Positions 1-9,587 of a DNA stretch of 64,000 nt are shown in pieces. The stretch's first letter is position 1, and each line of letters starts with the position of its first letter. The translations under genes were made by a program, and so were the position numbers. A model generated the notes under the pieces. That model was not told where the DNA came from. It ran no database searches and saw nothing but the letters and a program-made list of their open reading frames with translations. Source of the DNA: Bacteroidota bacterium (GTDB lineage Bacteria > Bacteroidota > Bacteroidia > Bacteroidales > Dysgonomonadaceae); contig JAFADY010000050.1 in assembly GCA_023424395.1 (NCBI GenBank), positions 62,001 through 126,000 of the forward strand, given 5' to 3'.

Positions 1-81
1 ATGTAAATAATCATGACATCAAGAAGCAAATGTATAGAATAAAAAGTAAAAAATCCAACAATTGCTCACATGAATTTAAAG

Positions 82-113
82 AAAAGGTACCTCTGAAAAA
101 AGAGATACCTTTT
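82..113 (-). terminator. Hairpin terminator after the minus-strand lipoprotein gene
   Basis: Two 13-base arms (82-94 and 101-113) pair with one mismatch around a 6-base loop. On the minus strand the second arm runs into a CTTTTCTTT tract. It lies 23 bases past the stop of the minus-strand lipoprotein gene, where a terminator is expected. The T-rich flank on the plus side means it could also act in that direction. Confidence 0.65.
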
Positions 114-136
114 CATTTATTGAGATAATTTCAACA

Positions 137-1300
137 TTAGAATTTGTAACCTGTCCATGCGAAAATATTGGTTGAGCATCCGGTGTTGCCGGTAGCTTCA
201 ACATTTACATTAGGATAACCTACAGCCGGCTTTACTTTCGATCCGGTAAAGTTTGTTAACTGATTTGTTAAACTTACAGAAGTTGCGGTATTTGCTCCGT
301 CAACATCCGCAATATCCTGAGCAGTGCCCGTTCCTTTAACCAATGCATTGGTAATTGTAGCTTTTGCGCCGCGACGGATTTTTAAAACATCCTGCATGGA
401 TTTTTTAGCAAAATCTGCATGATCTTTTGCAATGGCTGCCAATTTCAATTCAATAGTCATATTAGTAATCTTGAAATCAGATTGTCCTGTGTGTTCGGGA
501 AAACCACCGTCTAAATTACCGTCTGCTTCAACACCGCGAGGATCTGATTCGCTACTTGAGTAAGCACCTTCCCAAACTCCGTAAGCATTTTCCAAAGTTC
601 CTGTGTAACCTTGGGTAAAATCGAACATATCATCATCGGGGTTTACAACCAATAGGTTTTTTACGTTTACTGAGCCTCCAAAGAATTCAATACCGTCATC
701 TGCTCCGTGAGGAATATAGATATTTTCTATCTTTGTTCCGTTACCCACACCATTCAACGTTAAACCGTTGTGCTCAACGTTCGCGCTTGAACGAGCTCCG
801 GTGTACTCAATTTTAACGTATGTAAGAACACCTGAATTATCAGCAGCATTAGTACCACCGTAGGTATAAGCTGAATTAATTTCGGTTGAACCGGTAGTTC
901 CACCAGCAAGAGGAGCGCGGCCATTGATGATTAATCCGCCCCAATGTCCTTGTTCTGCATTAGCAACATCGGCTGTCATTACAACGGGTTTGTCTGCTGT
1001 GCCGTTAGCGTTAATTTTACCACCTTGCAATACTAGAATGTAATTACTAAATCCTTTTTTAGCTTTAATTACTGTTCCCGCAGGTATATTCAATGTTCCG
1101 CCATCTTCAACGATCAGTGGCCCGTCCAATGAATATTCAACTGTGGCATCAAGTGTTCTTGCTCCTGTAACAGAACCTGATAAATTTTTGTCTTCTGTAG
1201 GTAGCGGATTATGGCCGCCGTTGTCGTCGCCGCAAGAAGTCAAGACTACTGCAGTCAACATTGCTGCAGCCATTAAAAAACTGATAAAGATCTTTTTCAT
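137..1300 (-). CDS. Outer-membrane lipoprotein, probably beta-helical, partner of the upstream TonB receptor
   Basis: The 387-residue protein starts with a lipoprotein signal (VVLTSCGDD, Cys at about 23), so it should be lipid-anchored. The body is rich in Gly, Asn, Thr and Val, with short repeating strands suggestive of a parallel beta-helix (for example LTLNGVGNGTKIENIYIPHG). No catalytic motif is visible. It starts 52 bases downstream of the TonB receptor's stop on the same strand, and a hairpin follows it, so the two genes look like one operon. I infer a surface ligand-binding role for the receptor. I do not know the ligand and do not recognise a named family. Confidence 0.8.
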   Translation of the reverse strand: MKKIFISFLMAAAMLTAVVLTSCGDDNGGHNPLPTEDKNLSGSVTGARTLDATVEYSLDGPLIVEDGGTLNIPAGTVIKAKKGFSNYILVLQGGKINANGTADKPVVMTADVANAEQGHWGGLIINGRAPLAGGTTGSTEINSAYTYGGTNAADNSGVLTYVKIEYTGARSSANVEHNGLTLNGVGNGTKIENIYIPHGADDGIEFFGGSVNVKNLLVVNPDDDMFDFTQGYTGTLENAYGVWEGAYSSSESDPRGVEADGNLDGGFPEHTGQSDFKITNMTIELKLAAIAKDHADFAKKSMQDVLKIRRGAKATITNALVKGTGTAQDIADVDGANTATSVSLTNQLTNFTGSKVKPAVGYPNVNVEATGNTGCSTNIFAWTGYKF

Positions 1301-1352
1301 TTTAATCTAATAATTTAGCTAATTTAATAATAGTTTGGTTTATAATTCATTA

Positions 1353-4049
1353 TCATAGTTCATAGCTTATTCCTAAGCTGATGTTTTGTCCTTTTTTATA
1401 TTCGCTTAATACTATCTTTTCATTGTTCGAACTTTCGCGAGACAATTGATAAGAAGGATTCAAAAGATTAGTTGCTTTTGCTTTGAGCGTAAGACGTTGA
1501 TTTAATTTGTAAGTTGCCACAAAATCGATAGTAGGCACTCCGTTTTCTATAATATCTTTGTATCCTTTAGAACCTATTGTGTGAACCCGATCGCTGAAAT
1601 AGTTGAATATGAGCGAGGTTTGCAGATTTTTTTGCCCTTGCACATAATTGTAGGATAAATCTATGTTCGCAAGAAAAGGCGATGCGCCTTCCAACGGGCT
1701 GTTTCTCGGGTCGGTATCGCGCATATCAAGCTTTAGGTTTGTATAAATGTACGATGCATTCAATCCCACGGAAAGACGATTCATTTGGTCTCTTTCGGTG
1801 TCAAAACGATTGAAAATGTTTTTCCGAAGCTCAATTTCGGCTCCTCCCACCAAGGCGTGATCACTAATATTGTTGTATGTGAGCAATCCTGCGGAGTTTC
1901 CTTCGTCAACCCGTCCGATAGGATTTTGGATGTATTTGTAAAAACCGGTTACAGAAAATACTTCATTCGCACTGAAATAATTATCCCATTTCAAATCGAT
2001 ATTGTAGTTTTCCGACGGCTCTAAATTAGTATTACCCTGACTCGTGAATGAAATATTTACGTATTGATACGGTGAAATTTCTTTTGATTGGGGCAACGTA
2101 TATGTTTTGCTTGCTCCGAAACGGATGGCATTTTTGTCGTTCACATCGTACTTCAGGTTCAAACTCGGCAAAAAGTAATTTCTTTTTAACGGAACGGTTC
2201 CGGGAGATACGTGTTGTACCTGGTGATCAACTGTCATATCAACGATATCTGCACGCAAACCTACGTTCCCCGTCAGTTTCTGCAACAGTTGGTATGAAAA
2301 TTCGGCAAATCCCGAATGAATGTATTTTGTTACCTGATATTTGTTTACATCTCCAACACTCATCAAAAATCGACCGTCGGCCATGTTTTGTTGATTATAC
2401 AGATCGTCAAGTTTCAAATTTTCAATTGGGTAAGTACCTCCCACTGCATCAAAGTTGTATTCGATGGCTTCGAAATTATCGTCAACAAAACGTCCGTCGT
2501 AACCGGCTTTAATCAATGAATTTTCGCTGTTAAAACGATCGTTCAAGTTGTAACTCACCGCAATTTTAACATTAATATCGTTGTTCTTAAGCGTTGAGAA
2601 GAATCGTTTCTGACGGTTGCTTCCCGTTAGAATGTACGTTCCGTTCTCCTGCTGAGACAGGTAATTTTCGCGACGGTCGGGCTCTTCACCTTTAATGGTA
2701 TTATAAGAAACACCTGCGTTTAAATCCAACGCATCAGACAACTTCCATTCCGACATTAATTGATTTGCGATCAATAAATTATCGTTAGTTTGCTGACGTC
2801 GTAAGAACCCAATGTAAGAAGGGCTGTCCTGATGCCTTTCTCTGTTTATACCGCTATATTCTCCCACGTATTGGTCGTTAGCGTGAATTAACATTATATT
2901 GTAATGAAGATTGTGTTTCCGATTTAGTCCGAGTGAAACATTTCCGAGAACGAGCTGGCTTGTGGTTTGAGAATATTTGTCCCCAACCTGATCTTGCCAA
3001 ATATCGCCATCGGTGTAAGTGTTGCGAACAGTTTCTTCGGTGAATGAGTAATCGTTATTGTGCGATGCAACTACTAAAAAAGAGAGAGGATTGTTATTTT
3101 CGCCCAACTCGAATGATTTTCCACCTGAGAGTCCGTAGCTATGATTCATGGGAAGTTTCACAACAGACGGATCGAGGCTATTTACAAAATTAAATTGATT
3201 ATCTGTAGGCTTTTTCGTGTTGGCAAAACCGAAATAATTTGAACCGTCTTGTTTTAAGAAATCGGTTTTGAACGCAGATGTGTTGAATCCCGCAGAAATA
3301 TCTACCCCAAAAGCGTTGTCATCAAACAATTCTTTCGATGCGATATCGATAATCGCGCCACCCACGTCCCCTACATTACTTCCGCTGAAAACCTTGTTCA
3401 CACCAATACTTTGAATAACATCAGTCCCGAAGAATTCCAACGCGATATTTTTATACTCGGGATCTTCGGATGGAATTGGAAAACCATTGAGCATGGTTGC
3501 ATTGTAACGGTCACCTAAACCGCGCACAAAAACGTTCTTTACGCCTTCCTGTTTCGATATTCCCGATACTTGCGCCACGGCTGCCTGCGCGTTGCCGATT
3601 CCCTTTCGCGATAATTCTCTCGCTCCAACTGCTTGAGTGGCAACTAAAGCTTTGCGTTGTTCAATAAGCAAAATATTTTCGCTTTCACGATTAGCGCGTG
3701 CAATAACTTCCACCTCATCGAGGCTAATATCGTCGGAACTCATTGTAATCTCAACGATGGTTTCCTTATTTCTTTCAACTACAATACCGGTTTTTGTAAC
3801 CGTTTCGTATGCAATATAAGATGCGATAAGATTATGCGTGCCTTCGGCAATGTTTTGAATAATAAAATTACCATCTAAGTCGGTAGCGGCGCCGTTGGTA
3901 GTTCCTTGTATCAAGACCGATGCTCCGATGAGCGGTTCGTTGGTTTTTGCATCGATAATAGTTCCTTTAATGGTTCCGGATTGCGCAATAATTATTCCGG
4001 TAAAGGACAGAAAAAATATAATAATAAAAGATAAAAATCTACGTGTCAC
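1353..4049 (-). CDS. TonB-dependent outer-membrane receptor (non-SusC type)
   Basis: About 898 residues. A signal peptide (FLSFIIIFFLSFTGIIIAQ) is followed by a carboxypeptidase-like regulatory domain (about 20-110), a plug domain (GISKQEGVKNVFVRGLG region) and a long beta-barrel with a terminal aromatic-type strand. This is the architecture of energised outer-membrane importers. I chose the GTG at 4049. The frame is open to a TTG at 4082, but that adds a charged stretch before the signal peptide and overlaps a possible -7 box (CACCTTTG on the minus strand, 4080-4087). The next gene is a lipoprotein, the likely surface partner. The transported ligand cannot be read from the sequence. Confidence 0.85.
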   Translation of the reverse strand: MTRRFLSFIIIFFLSFTGIIIAQSGTIKGTIIDAKTNEPLIGASVLIQGTTNGAATDLDGNFIIQNIAEGTHNLIASYIAYETVTKTGIVVERNKETIVEITMSSDDISLDEVEVIARANRESENILLIEQRKALVATQAVGARELSRKGIGNAQAAVAQVSGISKQEGVKNVFVRGLGDRYNATMLNGFPIPSEDPEYKNIALEFFGTDVIQSIGVNKVFSGSNVGDVGGAIIDIASKELFDDNAFGVDISAGFNTSAFKTDFLKQDGSNYFGFANTKKPTDNQFNFVNSLDPSVVKLPMNHSYGLSGGKSFELGENNNPLSFLVVASHNNDYSFTEETVRNTYTDGDIWQDQVGDKYSQTTSQLVLGNVSLGLNRKHNLHYNIMLIHANDQYVGEYSGINRERHQDSPSYIGFLRRQQTNDNLLIANQLMSEWKLSDALDLNAGVSYNTIKGEEPDRRENYLSQQENGTYILTGSNRQKRFFSTLKNNDINVKIAVSYNLNDRFNSENSLIKAGYDGRFVDDNFEAIEYNFDAVGGTYPIENLKLDDLYNQQNMADGRFLMSVGDVNKYQVTKYIHSGFAEFSYQLLQKLTGNVGLRADIVDMTVDHQVQHVSPGTVPLKRNYFLPSLNLKYDVNDKNAIRFGASKTYTLPQSKEISPYQYVNISFTSQGNTNLEPSENYNIDLKWDNYFSANEVFSVTGFYKYIQNPIGRVDEGNSAGLLTYNNISDHALVGGAEIELRKNIFNRFDTERDQMNRLSVGLNASYIYTNLKLDMRDTDPRNSPLEGASPFLANIDLSYNYVQGQKNLQTSLIFNYFSDRVHTIGSKGYKDIIENGVPTIDFVATYKLNQRLTLKAKATNLLNPSYQLSRESSNNEKIVLSEYKKGQNISLGISYEL

Positions 4050-4144
4050 AAAATCAATTTTAAGTTTCAGTTTGCGGCACAAAGGTGAATTATTAATGTT
4101 ACAAAGCAGTTACGAATAGGTTACGTTATTGTTAAGTTTTGGGA

Positions 4145-4177
4145 AATAAAAAAGCGAGACTTTGAAGCCTCGCTTTC
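4145..4177 (-). terminator. Intrinsic terminator of the DEAD-box helicase gene
   Basis: A GC-rich stem (4151-4158 pairs with 4169-4176, AAAGCGAG/CTCGCTTT) is followed on the minus strand by a TTTTTTATTT run. It sits directly after the helicase stop codon (4182-4184). Confidence 0.75.
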
Positions 4178-4181
4178 GATG

Positions 4182-5915
4182 TTATTTTTTATTTCGTTGT
4201 TTGGATTTCTTACCTTTCTTTTCGTAAAACTTCTTGGGTTCGTCTTCCTGTTTTTTGCCCGGTTGCATTTTATCGGCGTAATCTACAATGAGCTTGCGGT
4301 CCTCTACGTAAAGTCCTTTGAAAGATTTGAGTACTTGTTTGGCATTTTCTTCGGGGACTTCGAAAAACGAAAAACTTTTCATTAAATCTATGCGTCCGAT
4401 GCGTACCTTTCCGGACACATGGTCGTTTACAAAACCCATGAGATTGGCAGGATTGGCGCCATCCATTTTTCCTAGGTTGATAAACAAGCGTGCATATCCT
4501 TTTTCGGCTTTGCGCGGACCTTTGGCGCCGTCGCGCGAAAATTTTCCGCTCTGTTTTTCTCCGTCGTTTTTGCGCGAGCGGCCTTCGGCAGGTTCTTCAA
4601 TTTCTTCGGCAGCCTGATAATAATCAATCAAACGGTTAAGTTCGAGAGAAACAATGCGTTTTATGACATCTTCTTTTTCCAGCCAATCGAGTTTACGAAA
4701 AACGGATGGCAGCAAACGGGCAATTTCTTCTTCGTTTACTTTTACTTTTTCTATTTTGTCTACAAAGTTAAAAAGCTGTTTTTCGCAAATAACATCGCCT
4801 TTAGGAATGGTACGCTTTTCAAAGGTTTTATTAATAAGCTTCTCAATTTGCGCAATTTTGCCTTTTTCTTTGGTGTGAATAATGGAAATTGAAGTTCCGG
4901 TTTTTCCGGCTCGTCCGGTGCGCCCGCTGCGATGCGTGTAAATTTCGTAATCGTCGGGCAATCCGTAGTTGATAACGTGCGTAACATCGTCCACGTCCAA
5001 GCCACGGGCGGCAACGTCCGTTGCAACAAGCAGTTGCAGGTTGCGCAAACGGAATTTATTCATCACATAATCGCGTTGAGCCTGCGAAAGGTCGCCGTGC
5101 AGCGAGTCGGCATCGTAACCGTCTTGAATGAGTTTATCGGCAATTTCCTGCGTTTCTTTGCGTGTGCGGCAGAAGATAATTCCGTAAACATTGGGATAAT
5201 AATCGGCAATGCGTTTCAGCGCCAAGTACTTGTCTTTGGCATGTACCACAAAATAGGTGTGTTTTACGTTTTGCGCACCTTCATTTTTTCGTCCGATGGT
5301 AATTTCCTTCGGGTCTTTCATGTATTTGCGGGTAATTTTGCCGATTTCCTGCGGCATGGTAGCCGAGAAAAGAAGCATACTACGGCCGTCGGGAACGTGG
5401 CTTAATATTTCGTCAATATCTTCCGAAAAACCCATATTGAGCATTTCGTCGGCTTCATCGAGCACAACTGTGTGTACGGTTTCCAACGAAACGGTTTTGC
5501 GGTTGATCAAGTCGATCAACCTTCCCGGAGTAGCCACGATAATTTGCACACCGCGCTTAAGCGTGCGGATTTGGCTTTCGATACTCGATCCTCCATAAAC
5601 GGGAAGAATTTTTATATCGTCTACATGCTCCGATAATTCGGTCAAGTCGCCGGCAATTTGCAAGCACAGTTCACGTGTCGGGCACAAAATAAGCGTTTGC
5701 GGCGACATTAGTTTTACATTTGTTTTTTGAATTACGGGAATTCCAAAAGCAGCGGTTTTACCGGTTCCGGTTTGCGCAAGCGCAATAATATCGCGCGTGT
5801 TGCCCAGCAGTTGCGGAATCACTTCTTCCTGCACGGGCATGGGTTGTTCATAACCCATTTCGGTAATGGCACGCAATATTTGCGGTGCCACACCGAGTTC
5901 TTCGAATGTTCTCAT
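4182..5915 (-). CDS. deaD: DEAD-box ATP-dependent RNA helicase (CsdA/DeaD-like)
   Basis: The 577-residue protein carries the full set of helicase motifs: Q motif near 28, AQTGTGKT (47-54), PTREL (79-83), DEAD (153-156), SAT (184-186), ARGLD and HRSGRTGRAGKTG in the second RecA domain. After a linker comes a DbpA-type RNA-binding domain (about 465-545, GKVRIGRIDLMKSFSFFEVP), then a Lys-rich tail. The family unwinds short RNA duplexes in ribosome assembly, cold adaptation and RNA decay. The gene stands alone on the minus strand with its own terminator. A TACCTTTG box 170 bases upstream would give it a leader of about 160 nt. The DbpA-type tail does not prove DbpA-like 23S specificity, so DeaD-like is the safer call. 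Confidence 0.92.
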   Translation of the reverse strand: MRTFEELGVAPQILRAITEMGYEQPMPVQEEVIPQLLGNTRDIIALAQTGTGKTAAFGIPVIQKTNVKLMSPQTLILCPTRELCLQIAGDLTELSEHVDDIKILPVYGGSSIESQIRTLKRGVQIIVATPGRLIDLINRKTVSLETVHTVVLDEADEMLNMGFSEDIDEILSHVPDGRSMLLFSATMPQEIGKITRKYMKDPKEITIGRKNEGAQNVKHTYFVVHAKDKYLALKRIADYYPNVYGIIFCRTRKETQEIADKLIQDGYDADSLHGDLSQAQRDYVMNKFRLRNLQLLVATDVAARGLDVDDVTHVINYGLPDDYEIYTHRSGRTGRAGKTGTSISIIHTKEKGKIAQIEKLINKTFEKRTIPKGDVICEKQLFNFVDKIEKVKVNEEEIARLLPSVFRKLDWLEKEDVIKRIVSLELNRLIDYYQAAEEIEEPAEGRSRKNDGEKQSGKFSRDGAKGPRKAEKGYARLFINLGKMDGANPANLMGFVNDHVSGKVRIGRIDLMKSFSFFEVPEENAKQVLKSFKGLYVEDRKLIVDYADKMQPGKKQEDEPKKFYEKKGKKSKQRNKK

Positions 5916-6052
5916 CTTTATAATAAATTAATGTGAAGTACCCGAATTTGTCTCCCTTACCCCCACACAAATCGACAAAAGATGAGAGAAAAATTCAACT
6001 ACGTAAAATGCGATCTTTAAAAAAGAGTGAAATGGATAACCTAAATGATGGA

Positions 6053-6086
6053 TATAAAAAATCGCCCTAACTCTAAAATCGGGCGC
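6053..6086 (-). terminator. Intrinsic terminator after the phosphatase-like lipoprotein
   Basis: CGCCC (6063-6067) pairs with GGGCG (6081-6085). On the minus strand the hairpin is followed by ATTTTTTATAT. It lies just past the stop of the 6112-7179 gene. A possible helicase promoter box overlaps its start (6086-6093). Confidence 0.65.
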
Positions 6087-6093
6087 AAAGGTA
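6086..6093 (-). promoter_or_regulatory. Possible -7 box (TACCTTTG) for the helicase gene
   Basis: On the minus strand this reads TACCTTTG, matching the Bacteroidetes -7 consensus TAnnTTTG. I see no convincing TTTG -33 element at the expected distance, so the call rests on one box. It would place the start site inside the preceding gene's terminator hairpin. Confidence 0.35.
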
Positions 6094-6111
6094 TGAAAAT
6101 AAAATTAAATA

Positions 6112-7179
6112 TTACGGATTGTAGAGAAGGTATTTACGCAATATGTTTTTTTTGCCTTGCGTAACGCTAAGTTCCTTCTCCATATAATTATCTACCGAAC
6201 CGTATTTCTGATTGATGTAATCTATGGCGTAAATAAGGTAGGCGCTGTTTACCGAAAGCAGTGCGGTGATGGCTTCCTGCATGTATTCGGGTAAAGTGTG
6301 TGCGTTGTCCACGACTTTAGAAATGTCGATGGTTCTGTTTGAATATAAATAATCTTCTTCAATAACTCTTTCGGGGATTCCAACCGCATGTAGAATAAAA
6401 TAAGATGCAATTCCTACTCTGTCTTTCCCCAATGAACCGACCAACAATAAAGGATAATTATTTTCGTCGGTCATCAAATTAAACATATCTTTAAACTCAT
6501 TTTTGTAGTTCTCCACTATGCCTACATACGAATCCTGAACGAAGCGTATAGCGTCGCTGCGGGTGAGTTTTTCATCGTCCATTTGTTCGTTCATTTTTTC
6601 CAAATCCATCGGAATAATAGGCAATGAAATTCTCCGAATGTTAGGATGCAACAATATGGGATATTTTTTGGCTGTTTTATCCGATCTGAAATCTATTACC
6701 GTTTTAATTCCCAATCTTCTAATTCGTTCCTGATCGTATAAGGTAGCGCTGCTTAAATCTCCCGACCTGAATATCTTTCCCCACCTCAATTGTTTGCTAT
6801 CTCTAGTATAATACCCACCTAAATCCCTGAAATTTTTTACATTACTCATTTCGATAACCCTATTGGAAATAATTCCCGAATAAGCGCTGTTTGTACGTAA
6901 AATAAAAAATTCCCTTACATCGGGGCTTATTATCGTTATTTCTGTTACCTGATCGGATATATCAGTGGTTTTTACGGCTGTAAAATTATCCAATGAACTA
7001 TCGGTATTGGAAGAATAAATATTTATATCTCCTTCTTGCTCCGGATTAACTTCCCATTTAAGCAATATATTTCCTTCCTTATTTTTTTCTGCCACAGATG
7101 TAATTTGAGCCGTTGAAGCACATCCGTAGAAGACTCCTAAAATAAGGACAATTGAAAATAAATGACTTAATTTAATCAC
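6112..7179 (-). CDS. Lipoprotein with tyrosine-phosphatase-like domain lacking the catalytic Cys
   Basis: The 355-residue protein starts at a GTG and has a lipobox (VFYGCAS, Cys20). A short fibronectin-III-like segment (about 25-110) is followed by a Y_phosphatase3-type domain that opens with NFRDLGGY (116-123). The family's catalytic loop reads HCxxGKDRTG. Here it reads VGSLGKDRVG (247-256), so His is Val and the nucleophilic Cys is Gly248 (codon GGT at 6436-6438), while Arg254 is kept. Without Cys the usual phospho-cysteine mechanism cannot work. I infer a pseudophosphatase that binds a ligand or partner in the cell envelope. The gene is monocistronic, with a terminator at 6053-6086. Confidence 0.8.
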   Translation of the reverse strand: MIKLSHLFSIVLILGVFYGCASTAQITSVAEKNKEGNILLKWEVNPEQEGDINIYSSNTDSSLDNFTAVKTTDISDQVTEITIISPDVREFFILRTNSAYSGIISNRVIEMSNVKNFRDLGGYYTRDSKQLRWGKIFRSGDLSSATLYDQERIRRLGIKTVIDFRSDKTAKKYPILLHPNIRRISLPIIPMDLEKMNEQMDDEKLTRSDAIRFVQDSYVGIVENYKNEFKDMFNLMTDENNYPLLLVGSLGKDRVGIASYFILHAVGIPERVIEEDYLYSNRTIDISKVVDNAHTLPEYMQEAITALLSVNSAYLIYAIDYINQKYGSVDNYMEKELSVTQGKKNILRKYLLYNP

Positions 7180-7743
7180 TCTCGAATAGTTTTAGCAAGC
7201 AAATATATATAAAAACATTCACAATAAATTATTTATAATTTTTCTCTTAACAATAAATAATTAGTTTTGGTCTGTTTTTTTAATACTTTAAAAGTTAAGT
7301 AATTGTATAGTTACATTTTAAATATTACTTTTGGGTATGTATAAACTGATTTGTTAATAAATTGTTTATTTTTTGTAAAGAAAAAACAGATAATTTAATT
7401 TTGAGTTGATAGATAAAATTTGTATGTAAATAAATTTTAATAATTACAAAAAAATAGCATTTTCTTTTCGTTTAAATTTTCACTTCAATTTCAACAAAAG
7501 TTTGTAACAAAATTGAAATATTTAATGAACAATACTATTATCAACCAATTATTAATAACATTTATATTGATCTATTATACATACAGTTAAGTGTTATATA
7601 TATTGTTGATAAGAGATGATTACATGAGAATAAATTTTAATAATTAAATTTCAAAATTTTACGGTAGAAATCTTTCAACATAACTAACAAGCATATATTA
7701 TCATCATTTATTTTTTAAATTTTAAAACTATATATAATAAATA
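7180..7743. other. 564-bp very AT-rich intergenic region
   Basis: This gap separates the minus-strand phosphatase-like gene from nadA on the plus strand, so promoters for both should lie in it. It is almost all A and T, with no credible ORF, no tRNA and no recognisable riboswitch. It holds an exact 18-base direct repeat (7429-7446 and 7629-7646), with copies 200 bases apart. I see no clear TAnnTTTG box close to nadA. Confidence 0.6.
7429..7646 (+). repeat. 18-base direct repeat, two copies 200 bp apart
   Basis: The sequence AATAAATTTTAATAATTA occurs at 7429-7446 and again at 7629-7646. In DNA this AT-rich, chance recurrence is possible. No function is visible. Confidence 0.5.
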
Positions 7744-8688
7744 ATGGATAAAGAAAAACTCATTGAAAATATAAATTCTCTTCGAAAAGAAAAGAATGCC
7801 ATTATTTTAGCGCATTACTATCAGGAGCCCGAAATACAAGATATAGCCGATTTTGTAGGCGATAGCCTTGCTTTGGCACAGTGGGCTACCAAAACAACGG
7901 CAGATATTATTGTGCTTTGCGGTGTGCATTTTATGGGCGAAACGGCTAAAATTCTTTCTCCCGAAAAACGTGTTTTTATCCCCGATATGGCAGCGGGATG
8001 TTCCTTAGCTGACAGTTGTCCGGCCGATGAATTCGAGAAATTTACAAAAGCGCATCCCGATCACACCGTTATTTCGTATGTTAACACTACAGCTGCCGTA
8101 AAAGCATTGACTGACATTGTTGTAACTTCTACCAATGCGAAGCAAATAGTAGAATCCCTCCCTGAAGATGAAAAGATAATTTTCGGCCCCGATAAAAATT
8201 TAGGAGATTACATTAATAAACTCACCGGCAGAAATATGTTGCTGTGGGAAGGAGCTTGCCACGTTCACGAACAATTTTCGATGGATAAGATAATAGAATT
8301 GAAAAAAGAATTCCCCGAAGCATTATTATTGGCACATCCCGAATGTCCTAAATATTTATTGGAAATAGCCGATCACGTAGGTTCTACTTCATCCATTCTT
8401 AAATTTGCTACTCAATCTGACAAAAAACAATTTATTGTAGCTACGGAAGCCGGAATATTACACCAAATGCAAAGGGAAAATCCCAATAAAGAATTTATTC
8501 CCGCACCTCCTGAAGATGCTACGTGTGCTTGTAACGAGTGTTTTTATATGAAAATGAATACACTACAAAAACTATATTTATGTTTGAAAAACGAACAACC
8601 AGAGATTTTTGTAAATGAAGAAATTAGATTAAAAGCCGTAAAACCGATTGAAAGAATGTTGGAAATATCGGCAAAGTACGGATTATAA
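7744..8688 (+). CDS. nadA: Quinolinate synthase A
   Basis: The 314-residue protein makes quinolinate from iminoaspartate and dihydroxyacetone phosphate in de novo NAD synthesis, in the cytoplasm. It has the family's three-fold repeat and the expected iron-sulfur ligands: Cys86 (DMAAGCSLAD), Cys172 (EGACHVHEQF) and a Cys cluster at 261, 263 and 266 (CACNEC). The N-terminal LAHYYQEPEIQDIADFVGDS stretch is also typical. Length is normal. No nadB or nadC lies beside it. The next gene, an rRNA pseudouridine synthase, starts on the last base of its stop codon (TAATG), so the two are translationally coupled. Confidence 0.95.
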   Translation: MDKEKLIENINSLRKEKNAIILAHYYQEPEIQDIADFVGDSLALAQWATKTTADIIVLCGVHFMGETAKILSPEKRVFIPDMAAGCSLADSCPADEFEKFTKAHPDHTVISYVNTTAAVKALTDIVVTSTNAKQIVESLPEDEKIIFGPDKNLGDYINKLTGRNMLLWEGACHVHEQFSMDKIIELKKEFPEALLLAHPECPKYLLEIADHVGSTSSILKFATQSDKKQFIVATEAGILHQMQRENPNKEFIPAPPEDATCACNECFYMKMNTLQKLYLCLKNEQPEIFVNEEIRLKAVKPIERMLEISAKYGL

Positions 8689-9587
8689 TGGCTATACGTT
8701 TAAATAAATTCATCTCCGAAAGCGGCCTTTGCTCTCGTCGTGAAGCCGATAAATTCATTGAATCGGGTAAAGTTCAAGTCAACGGTAAACGTGCCGAAAT
8801 AGGGACATTGGTCAGTAGTAAAGATAAAGTTTATGTAAACGGTTTACTCATTGAGTCAAAATCAGAAGAAGATTTTGTGATTTTGGCTTTCAATAAACCG
8901 CGAGGTATTGTTAGCACAACGGATAAAGCTGAACGCGACAATATAATAGATTTTTTGAATTACCACGAACGAATTTTTCCCATAGGCAGATTGGATAAAG
9001 ATTCGCAAGGATTGATTTTTTTGACCAACGACGGCGATATTGTCAATAAAATTCTCAGAGTCGGAAACAAGCACGAAAAAGAATATATTGTTACCGTAAA
9101 TAAACCCATTACGGATGATTTCGTAAAAAAAATGTCGGGCGGAGTTCCCATTTTAGGCGAAATAACCAAAAAGTGCAAAGTAGAAAAAATATCGGAATTT
9201 GTGTTTCGCATTATTCTCGTACAAGGATTGAATCGCCAGATCAGAAGAATGTGTGAATATTTTAAATACGATGTTCAAAAATTGGAACGTGTACGTATAA
9301 TGAACGTATCGTTAAAAGGCATTGGAATAGGCGATTGGCGTTTTTTGGACGACAAAGAGATGAGGGAACTAAAAGCTGCTATTACTGGATCGTCGGGAAG
9401 AACACAAATTCAAAAAACAACAAAATCTACAAAAGAAGTTTCACGATCAACTTTTAAAGATTCGCTTAACGACTCAAAGAAATATAGCTCTGCATCGAAA
9501 AAGACATCAGATTTTAATCCTAAAGCAAAAGAATTACGTAAAAAAGGAAAAATAAAACATTTTCACGCAAATAAAACCAAGCGATAA
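8688..9587 (+). CDS. rluF: RluF-like rRNA pseudouridine synthase
   Basis: The 299-residue protein has an N-terminal S4 RNA-binding domain (1-60, IRLNKFISESGLCSRREADK) and then an RsuA/RluB/E/F catalytic domain with the GRLDKDSQGL motif, where Asp103 is the expected catalytic residue. The domain ends in the usual NRQIRRMCEYF segment. From about residue 235 the tail is Lys/Ser-rich and of low complexity, and probably disordered. RluF modifies U2604 of 23S rRNA in E. coli. RluB or RluE specificity cannot be excluded from sequence alone. Its ATG overlaps the nadA stop by one base. Confidence 0.85.
   Translation: MAIRLNKFISESGLCSRREADKFIESGKVQVNGKRAEIGTLVSSKDKVYVNGLLIESKSEEDFVILAFNKPRGIVSTTDKAERDNIIDFLNYHERIFPIGRLDKDSQGLIFLTNDGDIVNKILRVGNKHEKEYIVTVNKPITDDFVKKMSGGVPILGEITKKCKVEKISEFVFRIILVQGLNRQIRRMCEYFKYDVQKLERVRIMNVSLKGIGIGDWRFLDDKEMRELKAAITGSSGRTQIQKTTKSTKEVSRSTFKDSLNDSKKYSSASKKTSDFNPKAKELRKKGKIKHFHANKTKR

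Noticed and set aside
4932..5405. 157-residue ORF on the plus strand inside the helicase gene
   Set aside because: It is antisense to a helicase with all motifs intact, and its translation has no recognisable domain.
7180..7743. AT-rich gap as a replication origin
   Set aside because: I see no DnaA-box cluster and no dnaA, gidA or similar gene nearby. The gap is better explained as a divergent promoter region.
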